NCBI RefSeq assembly: GCF_018390515.1
Contig: NZ_JAHBBK010000006.1
Span: 62,001 to 126,000 of the forward strand
Direction: 5' to 3'
Source: Mucilaginibacter sp. Bleaf8
GTDB taxonomy: Bacteria > Bacteroidota > Bacteroidia > Sphingobacteriales > Sphingobacteriaceae
DNA length: 64,000 bases
A model generated the notes under the pieces. The model was not told where the DNA came from. It saw only the letters and a program-made list of their open reading frames with translations, and ran no database searches. Positions 16,652 to 25,862 of this stretch are shown in pieces. The first letter of the stretch is position 1; each line of letters begins with the position of its first letter. A program made the position numbers and the translations under genes.

Positions 16652-16684
16652 AAAAGCGCTTCTTATATAAGAAGCGCTTTTTTA
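16652..16684. terminator. Perfect 15-bp palindromic terminator
   Basis: AAAAGCGCTTCTTAT (16652-16666) followed directly by its exact complement ATAAGAAGCGCTTTT (16667-16681), with further T residues. It ends the small gene on the + strand and may also serve the lipoprotein gene arriving from the other side. Confidence 0.8.
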
Positions 16685-16753
16685 TTTATCCAGATTTAGT
16701 GTAAAGAGTTATAAGCTGTTCTACTTTGCTTACCACATCATCACGATCATAAT

Positions 16754-17857
16754 CTATTCATCCTTAGACATGATCAGCGTCAGATCTGTTGAAAATTCGA
16801 GCCCGGTAGTGGTAAGCGCTTTAACTATGAATTTATACCTGCCTGCCTGAAGTACTGAATTCTGCTTTACCGTAATAGCACCGGTTTTGGTGTTTAATTC
16901 AAATAACCCGTCTTTATTATCGAAGGCCACGCCATCCTTTTCAATGGAGGTAAGGCTGAATGTGGATTTATAATTTTCGGGGTAAAGGGTAGGGGCCGCA
17001 GATATATACCCGTTTGACAAAGCAATGTGAATTTGGTTAAACAGCAAAGTAAGATCAAGATCAGAGTAGTAAGTACCATAAAAAAACTTGATCTGCGGAA
17101 TGAATACAACGCGGAAAGATCTTAACGCTATGCTGAAACCATCTTTTTGCAACGCAGGTACCAAATCGTATGCTTGCTCCGCTTTCTTTTTCGGGTCGCC
17201 GGCGCTTGCACTGAACTGTATCTGATTGCCCTTTAGCGAAACCACCGATCCGAGATTTCCTTCGGTACCCAGGTGCCAGGCCGTACCATCTAAAGGTACA
17301 GACGGCGCTTCCAGCTCAAAAGATGCATCCGCATTGCTATATAGCACATAGGCAAAAGGTACTTCATTTTTATTATCCACGCCCTTGATGTTAAGCCTGG
17401 CCGGCGCTATCTTGATTGCCAGGGTTTGTTTCCCTTCCAGCGCCTCTTGCGATGAGCTTGCAATAACAGTTACCTTATAGTTGTCTGGTATTTTGCTGCC
17501 TGTTACGGCTGAAACAGCACCATTTGGATATAGCAAGCGGCTGTCTACATGTATTTTTCCCTGGTTCCTGTCAATAGTAATTGCTTTGGCAAGCTTGTCG
17601 TGAAGTTTGCTACTATTGTTGATCTGCGTGTTGTCTGTTTCATTGAACTCCAGCCTGAAGTTAATATGTGATTGCTTTAGCAAATCTTCTGGTAAGGCTA
17701 TATCAGTTTCTTCCCCATAAATTAATGCAAGGGTAGAAGGCAGGTTAACAGCAACTTGCCTGGTTGCCTGTTTTTCTTCCTCCTTTTTGCACGATGAGAT
17801 GCTGAACAATAATGCAGCGGCAACGGCCAATAGTTTTGTGTAGTTTTTAATTCCCAT
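16754..17857 (-). CDS. Surface lipoprotein with cadherin-like repeats, divergent from the ZnuD-like receptor
   Basis: 367 residues from the ATG at 17857; an in-frame TTG further upstream is rejected because it would displace the signal peptide. The N-terminus MGIKNYTKLLAVAAALLFSISSC gives a clear lipobox with Cys23, followed by KKEEEK. The body is beta-rich, with cadherin-like phrases such as FELNTKTGAITVKQNSVLQAGRYKFIVKA near the C-terminus and a similar one near residue 110-140. It is transcribed away from a TonB receptor with a shared 129-bp intergenic region carrying one inverted repeat, so the two are probably co-regulated. It may capture substrate for the receptor at the cell surface, but no metal-binding motif is visible. 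Confidence 0.6.
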   Translation of the reverse strand: MGIKNYTKLLAVAAALLFSISSCKKEEEKQATRQVAVNLPSTLALIYGEETDIALPEDLLKQSHINFRLEFNETDNTQINNSSKLHDKLAKAITIDRNQGKIHVDSRLLYPNGAVSAVTGSKIPDNYKVTVIASSSQEALEGKQTLAIKIAPARLNIKGVDNKNEVPFAYVLYSNADASFELEAPSVPLDGTAWHLGTEGNLGSVVSLKGNQIQFSASAGDPKKKAEQAYDLVPALQKDGFSIALRSFRVVFIPQIKFFYGTYYSDLDLTLLFNQIHIALSNGYISAAPTLYPENYKSTFSLTSIEKDGVAFDNKDGLFELNTKTGAITVKQNSVLQAGRYKFIVKALTTTGLEFSTDLTLIMSKDE

Positions 17858-17896
17858 GAATGTAAATTTTGGCCGAAAGTAGAACAAAATTTTATT

Positions 17897-17917
17897 AAAT
17901 GCAATATAGTTGCATTT
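17897..17917. promoter_or_regulatory. Inverted repeat, candidate Zur/Fur-family operator
   Basis: AAATGCAA (17897-17904) and TTGCATTT (17910-17917) form perfect 8-bp arms around a 5-bp centre. The inner TGCAA-N5-TTGCA has the 15-bp symmetry of Fur-family boxes. It lies about 40 bp upstream of the lipoprotein start and 70 bp upstream of the ZnuD-like receptor start. A zinc-responsive Zur site is the natural reading, but I cannot check it against known Bacteroidota Zur sites. Confidence 0.5.
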
Positions 17918-17986
17918 GTTGTTTTAGCATTTATCTTTGCACCGCGCCGAAGCGCAGGGCATTCATGCCTAAAACTTTTTTATAAA

Positions 17987-20407
17987 ATGTCATTACTTAA
18001 CCGCGCCTTTTGCGCTTTCACTACCGCCTTATTATTATTTAACTTTTGCACCTTTGCTCAAAACAGCAAAGCCCGGAATACCATGAAAAATACTATTCTG
18101 CGCGAAGTAACGGTATCCGGTAAACCAGGCAGTAGTACAGGCGAAATCAACGCCATCAAAGTTTCACGCAAACAGTTGGAGCTTTTGCAGTCGGGTACTT
18201 TGGGTGAAACGTTAAGCCACATTCCAGGTATTCAAAACTCCTATTTCGGTCCTAATTCCGGAACGCCGGTTATCAGGAGCCTAAGCGGAAACCGTGTGAA
18301 GGTGCTATCTGACGGCTTATCCGTAAACGATCTATCCGGCATCAGCCCGAATTTAAATGTCATCACAGATATGGATAACCTGCTTGGGATGGACGTGTAT
18401 AAAGGGAGCGCCAGCATTCTGTTTGGTGGTAAGGCCATTGGCGGGGCCATTAACATGAAAGATAACACCATCCCCAAGGCTCAGATTGACAAAAGAGTAG
18501 CTGGCTTTGCAACTGCCGAGGGTGCAACTAACAATGGGTTTAAGCAGGCCTTTGACCTGAATGGTGACCTCGGCAAAAACTGGGTATGGCATTTAGGCGC
18601 AATGAATCGCTCAAACAAAGATTTGAAAATTCCGGGCAATACCAAGGCACCTATCGCTTACGATCCGAAAATAGACAACCTGACGCAAACTATGGCGCAG
18701 GTTAATGTGGAGACAGAAACCACCCGTAACTTAACCCTATATCCCTACATCAGCCAGTTTGTGCTCGAAAACCTGAACAACCCGGCGTGGGGACTTAGCG
18801 AAGCAGATTTATATACCTTTCAGGAAAATTCGGTAATAGGAGGCCAGGTTGTGCCTAACCCTAAAAATGACAAGTACATAGCCGGGCAAGACCCGAATAC
18901 GCCTTTTTCTACAACCATTGTGAAAGGAATTTATGATTATGCTCCTGTAAAAAAGGGCATTATGCCTAACAGTCACTCAGATAGCCATGCTTTAAATATC
19001 GGTACCAGCTACATCGGCAAAAACTTTTATGCTGGCGTGGGCTATCGCAAATCTTATGGCTACTATGGCATACCCGGTTTTGCATTGCGACAATTGCCCG
19101 GCCATACACACACCCATGATGATGGCTATACGCATGTTATTGCAGGCGATATGGTGTATCTGCCAATTAATACCCGATTAGGCTCAAATAGCTTGCTGTT
19201 CGAAAGCGGTATCCATCCACATATCAAAGGAATCTCATCGGTGAAATTAAATTACATGATGCAGTTATCTGACGATAGTGAGCTGATTGGGGATTATGAA
19301 GCCAATAACTTTCATACTAACCGGCAGGTTGCCCGAGCAGAAATTGAACAGCAGGCTTTAAGTTTTTTGAAAGGTATAAGTGGTTTTGATTTTTCATCCA
19401 TGAAAATGCGCGGAAGCGGTGAGCAAAGATATTTGCCGAACAATACAAGCCGTGAGTATGGCCTGTTTACTTTACAGCAATTCAATCTCAATCCCGTGTC
19501 AGTAAACGTAGGCTACCGCCATGATGCCGTAGAGCGCAGGGCAATGCCTGATGCCACTTACAAGCCCAGCAGGGGACTTGCCGGCGGGAAGCTATCGCCC
19601 AGAGATTTCCAGTTGAATCATTTCAATACGGATATACAATGGAGTATATTCAAGGCAGGGTATCTTAAAGCGTCGTACATTCATGCAGAGAGGGCGCCGG
19701 ATGTTAATGAACTGTATTCGGGCAACAATCACTTTGCTATTATGCTGGAAGAGAACGGCGACGACCGGCTGAAAAAGGAAACAGCCAAAACTGTTGACTT
19801 GGGAGTAGGATTGAATTACGAGGGAATACACATGGCAGTAAGCCGTTACCTTACTACATTTCAAAATTACCTATACCTTGCTCATACAGGTATAGCCCGT
19901 TCCGGGGGCTTTTTGGTAAAGGAGTGGCGGCAATCAGATACTAAAATTACCGGATGGGAGGCGGAGCTGGCGTATAAACTCAGATTAGAAAAGATTGGTA
20001 CCTGGGAATTAGGATCCTACTTTGACTTGGTTAAAAACATCAATACATCGGATGACAAATTGAGGCAGTGGGCAGAGGGTGATTACATGCCCAACATGCC
20101 AACCAGCAGATATGGCTTTTCATCCGCCGTAAGTGTTAAGAAAGCGGAACTTCATGTTTGGTTTGACCGTTATCTGAAACAGCGTTATCTCGGTAAAAAC
20201 ATAAATCCCGAGCCGCCAATGCCGGCATATAACATGCTTGGTGCAAGAGTTTCCTATAATAGCACCGTCAAAGGCCTTGCGCTCGAGTATTATTTGAGTG
20301 GCAATAACCTGCTGAATGTAGATGCCCGCCCTCAAAACTCCTTCCTAAAGTATCTTGCTCCATTGCCCGGGCGCAATATATTACTCGGTATCAGAGCCCG
20401 GATATAA
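17987..20407 (+). CDS. TonB-dependent receptor, ZnuD-like (putative zinc uptake)
   Basis: 806-residue outer-membrane receptor with a signal peptide ending near residue 25 (…LLLFNFCTFAQ). The plug begins REVTVSGKPGSS and carries GTLGETLSHIPGIQNSYFGPNSGTPVIRSLSGNRVKVL and GSASILFGGKAIGGAINM, close to the plug of ZnuD-type zinc receptors. A His-rich external loop, PGHTHTHDDGYTH (residues about 372-384), is the kind of metal-sensing loop seen in ZnuD. The C-terminal barrel ends in an aromatic-poor RNILLGIRARI. There is no carboxypeptidase-like N-terminal domain, unlike SusC. A divergent lipoprotein and a shared Zur-like inverted repeat support metal-regulated uptake. Zinc rather than another metal is inferred. 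Confidence 0.75.
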   Translation: MSLLNRAFCAFTTALLLFNFCTFAQNSKARNTMKNTILREVTVSGKPGSSTGEINAIKVSRKQLELLQSGTLGETLSHIPGIQNSYFGPNSGTPVIRSLSGNRVKVLSDGLSVNDLSGISPNLNVITDMDNLLGMDVYKGSASILFGGKAIGGAINMKDNTIPKAQIDKRVAGFATAEGATNNGFKQAFDLNGDLGKNWVWHLGAMNRSNKDLKIPGNTKAPIAYDPKIDNLTQTMAQVNVETETTRNLTLYPYISQFVLENLNNPAWGLSEADLYTFQENSVIGGQVVPNPKNDKYIAGQDPNTPFSTTIVKGIYDYAPVKKGIMPNSHSDSHALNIGTSYIGKNFYAGVGYRKSYGYYGIPGFALRQLPGHTHTHDDGYTHVIAGDMVYLPINTRLGSNSLLFESGIHPHIKGISSVKLNYMMQLSDDSELIGDYEANNFHTNRQVARAEIEQQALSFLKGISGFDFSSMKMRGSGEQRYLPNNTSREYGLFTLQQFNLNPVSVNVGYRHDAVERRAMPDATYKPSRGLAGGKLSPRDFQLNHFNTDIQWSIFKAGYLKASYIHAERAPDVNELYSGNNHFAIMLEENGDDRLKKETAKTVDLGVGLNYEGIHMAVSRYLTTFQNYLYLAHTGIARSGGFLVKEWRQSDTKITGWEAELAYKLRLEKIGTWELGSYFDLVKNINTSDDKLRQWAEGDYMPNMPTSRYGFSSAVSVKKAELHVWFDRYLKQRYLGKNINPEPPMPAYNMLGARVSYNSTVKGLALEYYLSGNNLLNVDARPQNSFLKYLAPLPGRNILLGIRARI

Positions 20408-20464
20408 CTATATCGCGTTTTGATGAGGGCAGCTTTTACAAAGTTTATATTTAACTGAATTAAG

Positions 20465-21232
20465 CTAAAGCGTTAAAGCCTTTAAAGCGGTTTTGCCATA
20501 GTTCCCCCAGTCTGTCATGGCCGATTTTATGGTTTCAATAAGCTTTTTATTATCCATTGGCTTTCCTTTTACCGGCGGTTTAATAACATTGGGTTGTATG
20601 GGCTGGTCGGTAACCTTGGTAGCAAACCAAGTAATATTTTCATGTGGTAGCGCAACGCCCAATATCATGCCCGGTAAACCGGTGAACGATTCTGGCCCTC
20701 CGGATGCGGGTATTTCATCCGTATAAAAAGCTACCACATAAATAGAATCCATAACCAATGCATTAGCCCGGCGGCAGGAGTAACCGGCAATATCCCGCCG
20801 CTCATCCGTAATTTTCCAATTGATATGCCTCACGCTATCCTTTACCAGAAAAGATTGTTCAAAAACTGTTTTCTGTGTGGTGCTTATACCGCCGGCCAGA
20901 TTAGTATAGGTGGTATTATTTTGGGTTACCATCGGGCTTGCAAACCACTGGTCGCCTTCAGTTTCTTCAACAGGAACATACAACGTTTGGTTATTGCTGA
21001 AGGTTAACGTGCTTTTGAGCTTTTTGAACTGCGGCTTTTGCTTCTTATATTCTTCATACAATGGCGTATAAAAGCTTTCGTTATTCTTATCAATCATCTT
21101 TTTGATGAGCGCATACATGTTTACTGTTTTCTCGAACTCGATGGTGCCACTGGGCGTAAAGCGTTTTGCTTGCGCCAGCACGGTGTAATTGGTAAAGAGA
21201 ATTATGGCCAGTATTGCTATAATATTTTTCAT
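20465..21232 (-). CDS. GLPGLI family protein
   Basis: 255 residues with a signal peptide (MKNIIAILAIILFTNYTVLAQ). The family signature appears as FTGLPGMILGV near residue 185-195, preceded by the usual DSIYVVAFYTDEIPASGGPESF segment and by DIAGYSCRRAN. These periplasmic proteins of unknown biochemistry are commonly encoded next to a beta-barrel outer-membrane protein, as here: the barrel gene ends 5 bp upstream, so the pair is co-transcribed. Confidence 0.85.
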   Translation of the reverse strand: MKNIIAILAIILFTNYTVLAQAKRFTPSGTIEFEKTVNMYALIKKMIDKNNESFYTPLYEEYKKQKPQFKKLKSTLTFSNNQTLYVPVEETEGDQWFASPMVTQNNTTYTNLAGGISTTQKTVFEQSFLVKDSVRHINWKITDERRDIAGYSCRRANALVMDSIYVVAFYTDEIPASGGPESFTGLPGMILGVALPHENITWFATKVTDQPIQPNVIKPPVKGKPMDNKKLIETIKSAMTDWGNYGKTALKALTL

Positions 21233-21237
21233 AATGC

Positions 21238-24030
21238 TTATTTTTTAGCTTGTGTGCTGCCGCCCATTTTGCTAAAATCCCAGGTGAGCGATAGCATAAA
21301 ATATCTTCTGATGTTGGTATAGGTAGTTTGGGTCAGCGTATTTCCGTATGCGCTTCTGTCAAAACCTTTGTTTTGGTTTAAAAGATCATAGCCTGCAAGC
21401 GATATTTTTAGCTGATCCTGCTTGGTAAATGTTTTGCTGATACGGGCGTTCCAGGTAAAGCGCTCAAAGCTTTGGTTAAAGGATTCGGTTTTTGCCCGGT
21501 ACTGGTAATCTCCATCACTTCCAATCTGGAATTTTAATGGTAAATAGATATTAAAGCCGCCACTGCTATTAAAGCCATAACCGTTGTTGTTCAGCTTTTG
21601 AAGCGAAGATTCACTTACTGTATAGTTAGGCCCTGCAGACAGTTCCAAATCGTACTTTTTCTCTTTATACTTTGATACGTTAAGTGATCCGCTGTAATTG
21701 TAAGACTTGGTGTAGTTGATGGCATTATTAATCAGGTTGTAGGCGGTGTTTCCGTTTGCTGACAGATTGAGCCCTATATTAATGCTACCCAACGATTTAA
21801 CCTTACGGCCGCTATACATACCAAAATAAAAGTTAGTAGCGTTCTTATTGAAATTTACAGACTGGTAAGTGCTTCGGCCGGCAGAATCGACCGTGGCATT
21901 ACTAACGATAGGGTTGGAGGTAAAGCTATAAGAGCCATAGAGACCTACATATTGCTCGGTAAGCACTCTATATGAATTGTAATTCAAATTGAATTCGTTT
22001 CTGAACGATGGTTTTAGATTCGGATTACCAATGGTGATATTAAGCGGATCGGTGTTGTTAAATACCGGCTGCAGCTGATTGATGGTTGGCTGCATGGTAT
22101 TACCCTGATAAGCCACCCGCAAGTTGGTTTGTGCTGCAAATTTATAGTTGTAAGAGGCCTGCGGATTCCAGTTAACAAAGCTTCTTTTAAATGCTTTGTC
22201 AGTAAATTCATCAATTTGCTTATAGTTCACAGTGGCGGCCCGCGTTCCAAAGTTTAAAGTTCCTTTTTTGCCCTTATAATTAAAAATTGCACCGCCCTCG
22301 TTGTATAATTGATTGAACTCATAGTTATTACTCAATAAGCTGTCTAAAGCGGTATAACCATTTCCTGAGGCATTATATGACCGGCGGTCTGAGGTGCTGT
22401 TGTTTACTGAAAATCCGTAGTTAACTACAACCGTAAAGTTTTTAGCCAGCGGTTCTGTGTAAGCAAGATTTGTTTTTAATACATTGCTTTTCACCTTCTC
22501 TGTTTTTAACTGATCAATAACCTGCCTTCTATCAAACCTGCCCGTACTATCATAAAAGTTAATTTTTGAATTTAAAAATCCACGGGCATTGTTTTCGTTG
22601 TAAGCTTCATCGGCAGTAAAAGATATGGTGCGGCTCTTTTTCTTGAACTTTCTGTTCCAGAACACATTAGCATGGAAAACTTTACCATCGGTATTGTTCG
22701 TAATATCCCGGGTACTTTCGTTTAACAATACGTCATTTCCGCGAACGCTCGTTGCATCATAGCTATCGGTCACCTTACCGCTTCGGGTGGTTGCATCCAC
22801 AATTACCTTCAAGTTGGATGAAGTATCTATCTTCAGTTGATAAGTAGCGTCAAGCTTTTGCCTGAACATGCTCTTGTCAAAAGATTGATTGTTGTTGCTG
22901 TTAATGGTACCGGTTGGCAAGTTATTCTGCGAAAGGACGTTCTTTACACCGGTTATACTTATATCTCCTATTTTATAATTAGTGTTCAGGGATTCTTTGT
23001 CTTTATTCCACTTGGTATCATAATGTACGCCGGCAGTTTTTGCAGTTGGGATACCTTCGCCGTTGTAACGCCCGTCAAACGACTCCAGCTCGTCGCCACC
23101 ACCACCAAAATAAAAGGCGACGCCGCCACCATCCATCATTTCCACGTTACCGGATGATGAACCATATTTCTGACTATCTTGCCAGCCTAATCCCGTTTTG
23201 CCGGTATTGGCCAATGTACCATAAACCGAAAGCTTTTGCTTGGCTTTAAAGGCGTTGAACATGGCTTGGGTTTGATAATACTTATCTGTACCTATCCCGC
23301 CGTCAACCTTGCCAAAGTAGCCCTGTTTCTTGTCGTCTTTTAGTTTGATATTGATTGTCTTGGCCTTTTTATCGTCATCGATGCCTGTAAAAGCGGCCTG
23401 ATCGCTTTTCTTGTCATACAGTTGCACTTTGTCTACCATATCGGCCCGCAGGTTTTTGGTAACCAGGGTAGGGTCGTCGCCAAAAAATTCTTCGCCGTCA
23501 ACCAGTACTTTATTTACCGCCTGGCCCTGCGCTGTAATTTTGCCATCCTTATCAACTTGTATACCTGGTAATTGCTTCAGCAAATCTTCTACTTTAGCAT
23601 TAGGTTGTATTTTAAAACTACTGGCGTTAAACTCGGTGGTATCACCCTTAATTTTAATGGCAGCTTTTTCTGCTTTAACAATCACCTCCTGCAGTAGCTT
23701 CGATTTAAGGATCATATTGATGCGGCCAAATGCTTTGCTGCTTTTTACCGAGTCTAGTTCAAAGTTTTCGGCATAATCGGCATAGTCAGGATAGCTAACC
23801 AACAGAATATATTTTCCGCGTTTTAAGGCATTCATATTAAAGCTACCGTCGGCTTTGGCTCTCGTAAAACTTTGCAAAATGGAATCCTTTGCAGTTAATA
23901 CTGCTATAGTTGCATTTTCAAGAGTTTGATTGGTTGTGGAATCTTTGATCATGCCCGAAACTCCATAGCGGCTTTGCGCAAGTAAAGTAGCGGGTAAGAA
24001 AACACACAACAGCAGAATGATGTATTTCAT
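21238..24030 (-). CDS. Outer-membrane beta-barrel protein with carboxypeptidase-like regulatory domain
   Basis: 930 residues with a signal peptide (MKYIILLLCVFLPATLLAQ). Residues 20-110 form a carboxypeptidase-regulatory-like (Ig-type) domain (GMIKDSTTNQTLENATIAVL). A plug-like segment follows (KVEDLLKQLPGIQVDKDGKITAQGQAVNKVLVDGEEFFGDDPTLVTKNLRADMVDKVQLY). The rest is a long barrel rich in Asn/Tyr/Ser strands, of the outer-membrane beta-barrel family (PF14905-like) rather than SusC, since no SusD follows. It is the first gene of a two-gene unit with GLPGLI. The substrate is unknown. Confidence 0.85.
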   Translation of the reverse strand: MKYIILLLCVFLPATLLAQSRYGVSGMIKDSTTNQTLENATIAVLTAKDSILQSFTRAKADGSFNMNALKRGKYILLVSYPDYADYAENFELDSVKSSKAFGRINMILKSKLLQEVIVKAEKAAIKIKGDTTEFNASSFKIQPNAKVEDLLKQLPGIQVDKDGKITAQGQAVNKVLVDGEEFFGDDPTLVTKNLRADMVDKVQLYDKKSDQAAFTGIDDDKKAKTINIKLKDDKKQGYFGKVDGGIGTDKYYQTQAMFNAFKAKQKLSVYGTLANTGKTGLGWQDSQKYGSSSGNVEMMDGGGVAFYFGGGGDELESFDGRYNGEGIPTAKTAGVHYDTKWNKDKESLNTNYKIGDISITGVKNVLSQNNLPTGTINSNNNQSFDKSMFRQKLDATYQLKIDTSSNLKVIVDATTRSGKVTDSYDATSVRGNDVLLNESTRDITNNTDGKVFHANVFWNRKFKKKSRTISFTADEAYNENNARGFLNSKINFYDSTGRFDRRQVIDQLKTEKVKSNVLKTNLAYTEPLAKNFTVVVNYGFSVNNSTSDRRSYNASGNGYTALDSLLSNNYEFNQLYNEGGAIFNYKGKKGTLNFGTRAATVNYKQIDEFTDKAFKRSFVNWNPQASYNYKFAAQTNLRVAYQGNTMQPTINQLQPVFNNTDPLNITIGNPNLKPSFRNEFNLNYNSYRVLTEQYVGLYGSYSFTSNPIVSNATVDSAGRSTYQSVNFNKNATNFYFGMYSGRKVKSLGSINIGLNLSANGNTAYNLINNAINYTKSYNYSGSLNVSKYKEKKYDLELSAGPNYTVSESSLQKLNNNGYGFNSSGGFNIYLPLKFQIGSDGDYQYRAKTESFNQSFERFTWNARISKTFTKQDQLKISLAGYDLLNQNKGFDRSAYGNTLTQTTYTNIRRYFMLSLTWDFSKMGGSTQAKK

Positions 24031-24128
24031 GTAAGGGTCGGTTGGTGACCCAATATAGCTCTTTTTGAAACTTTACAATTACTTTTTACATTTTTTAACA
24101 ATTTGGCTATTCATTAACCATTTGAAAT

Positions 24129-24554
24129 ATGGATAAATCAGATAGAATTTTTTCCTTCCTTGCGATAATTGCTGGTTTAGCTGTAATTGTTCTCAGTATT
24201 AACTCTAATAGTAGAGATAATCACCTTCGGAAGACTGGTGAAAAGGCAATCGCATCGGTAGTTCGTACCACGGTAACCATTAACAACCCTAAAAGCAGGA
24301 CTTATAATTCATTTAAAGATAAAAGTGTTTGGGGTGTTTATCAGTTCAAAGGAAGAAATGGTCAAATTTACGAAGTACAGGGTAAGACGTCTGGCGCACA
24401 CTTGGGAGAAAAGACGATTATTTATTACGACCCGATTAATCCCGAACAGGACTTTTATTTAGATAGCGATGCTTACGGTTTCTTTTTGGGGATTGGTATC
24501 GGTTTAGATATAACGGTGCTGGGAGCTATTTTCTTTATAAGGTCATCAAGATGA
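24129..24554 (+). CDS. DUF3592 membrane protein
   Basis: 141 residues with one N-terminal membrane span (about 8-26) and one at the C-terminus (about 115-137). Between them lies a beta-rich soluble part: VWGVYQFKGRNGQIYEVQGKTSG, then EKTIIYYDPINPEQDFYLDSD, typical of DUF3592. The 'YYDPxNPxxDF' phrase is the clearest family mark. Function unknown. It is the last ordinary gene before the plasmid-like replication region. Confidence 0.7.
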   Translation: MDKSDRIFSFLAIIAGLAVIVLSINSNSRDNHLRKTGEKAIASVVRTTVTINNPKSRTYNSFKDKSVWGVYQFKGRNGQIYEVQGKTSGAHLGEKTIIYYDPINPEQDFYLDSDAYGFFLGIGIGLDITVLGAIFFIRSSR

Positions 24555-24800
24555 TTAAAAATGATGTCAAGTACTATTTTTTCTTTAAGGATGCTCGCTA
24601 ATTTATTTATTGGCTTGCTAAACAGAAATAATAGGTAACCAAGATTATAATACCCGTAGTCCTTGTACTATATTAGGTAATAGTAATCCATAGTTATATT
24701 TGGCAAAATAGTATAAAAGTTTACATTATAATATATCTTATGTTAAGTAATGGTAAATCTATATGCTACTTATTAACCTGCTTTTTTACATATAGGGTTC
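24555..24800. other. Very AT-rich stretch, candidate unwinding element
   Basis: No gene seen. The segment is dominated by A/T (for example around 24660-24780: TATATTAGG, TTATATTTGG, ATAATATATC) and lies directly beside the iteron array. In iteron plasmids the duplex-opening element is an AT-rich block next to the repeats, so this is the best candidate here. That role is inferred. Confidence 0.4.
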
Positions 24801-24807
24801 AATTTAT

Positions 24808-25837
24808 AAGATTTTGTCGGGGATAATAAATATGAATATAAACACCTATATGCTGTATCCTATAGCCGGAGCTTGATACAAAACTATACCGCTGCTTGTT
24901 TAAGCTATCCCCGACAAATTATTAACATATGAGATGCCCAATAAGTTCACTCAGACGTTGAGCTGGATAGTCACGACAGATATTTCATATAAATCGCTTG
25001 TAATCAGTATAATAATATTCATCTCAGACAAATACTTAGAATTTGACTGTACAACGGATTTTCACTGCCCCGACATAATCTTAGCTTTCCGCGGACGGCA
25101 CCCCTTTCATTATTGATTAATTCTGATTTGTTTCAATTTCCATTTCAAATTATGCCATCTTGTCATTATTTTTACCTGAAACAAGGTTATATCAGTATAA
25201 AATTCTTTATTTGAATATATTTGTTTTTATTCATTGTAATTTGTAGGGTGGTGTAACATACAGATATACAGCAAGATGTGCAGGTTTCTTACGACAGTTT
25301 CTTAACTTTTTCCCGACAGAATCTTAACTATAAATGGACAAATTCTTAACCTTTGTCCCGACAGAATCTTAGCCACAAGCATTTTTCCCCGACATTTTCT
25401 TAGGAATTGAGATGGTTGTTGCCATTTACCCAGAGGACTAGAGGTCTTCAGGCTTCATTTGTGCTTATTTTAAGCGGTGGTAGGACTCAAACACGTTTGC
25501 CCAATGTGCAATCCACTGATAAAAGCCTCACGCAGCAGATTACATTGTGCAATCCCCGACAAATTCTTAAGATCTTTTACAGGCGAAGGTCTCGATTGGT
25601 GCAATGAGAGATGTATTTCTTAGCGAGGAAGCGCCAAGGCTATGCCAATCGTCCAAAATAATGAACTTGAAATTCCTATCCCCGACAAATACTTAGCTTT
25701 ATGCCTGCTTATAAGAGAGAAAACTTTAAAGACGTGATTTAACATTTGCTAATTACTTATAGTGAATTGGCATCTCTGACAAATTCTTAGCTTTAATAAT
25801 GCGCTTTTAAGATATACATCCCCGACATAATCTTAGC
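24808..25837. repeat. Iteron-like repeat array (13 copies), candidate replication origin
   Basis: About 18-bp repeats with approximate consensus CCCCGACAnAnTCTTAGC. Plus-strand copies lie at about 24909, 25023, 25068, 25288, 25311, 25333, 25356, 25387, 25554, 25680, 25774 and 25820, and one inverted copy at 24808-24823. Five form a tight cluster whose GACA cores fall at 25293, 25315, 25337, 25360 and 25391, i.e. 22-23 bp apart for the first four. The array lies in a 1.3-kb gene-free region just downstream of a Rep_3-type initiator gene. This is the classic layout of a theta-replicating iteron plasmid origin (oriV). Confidence 0.85.
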
Positions 25838-25862
25838 TTTTACTAATCGAGAGGTTGCAAGC

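Noticed and set aside
24934..25607. Short open frames inside the iteron region
   Set aside because: They run across the repeats, have no start context or recognisable protein features, and the region is better explained as a replication origin.
24808..25837. CRISPR array
   Set aside because: The repeats are about 18 bp, imperfect and irregularly spaced (22 to more than 100 bp), one is inverted, and no cas genes are present.
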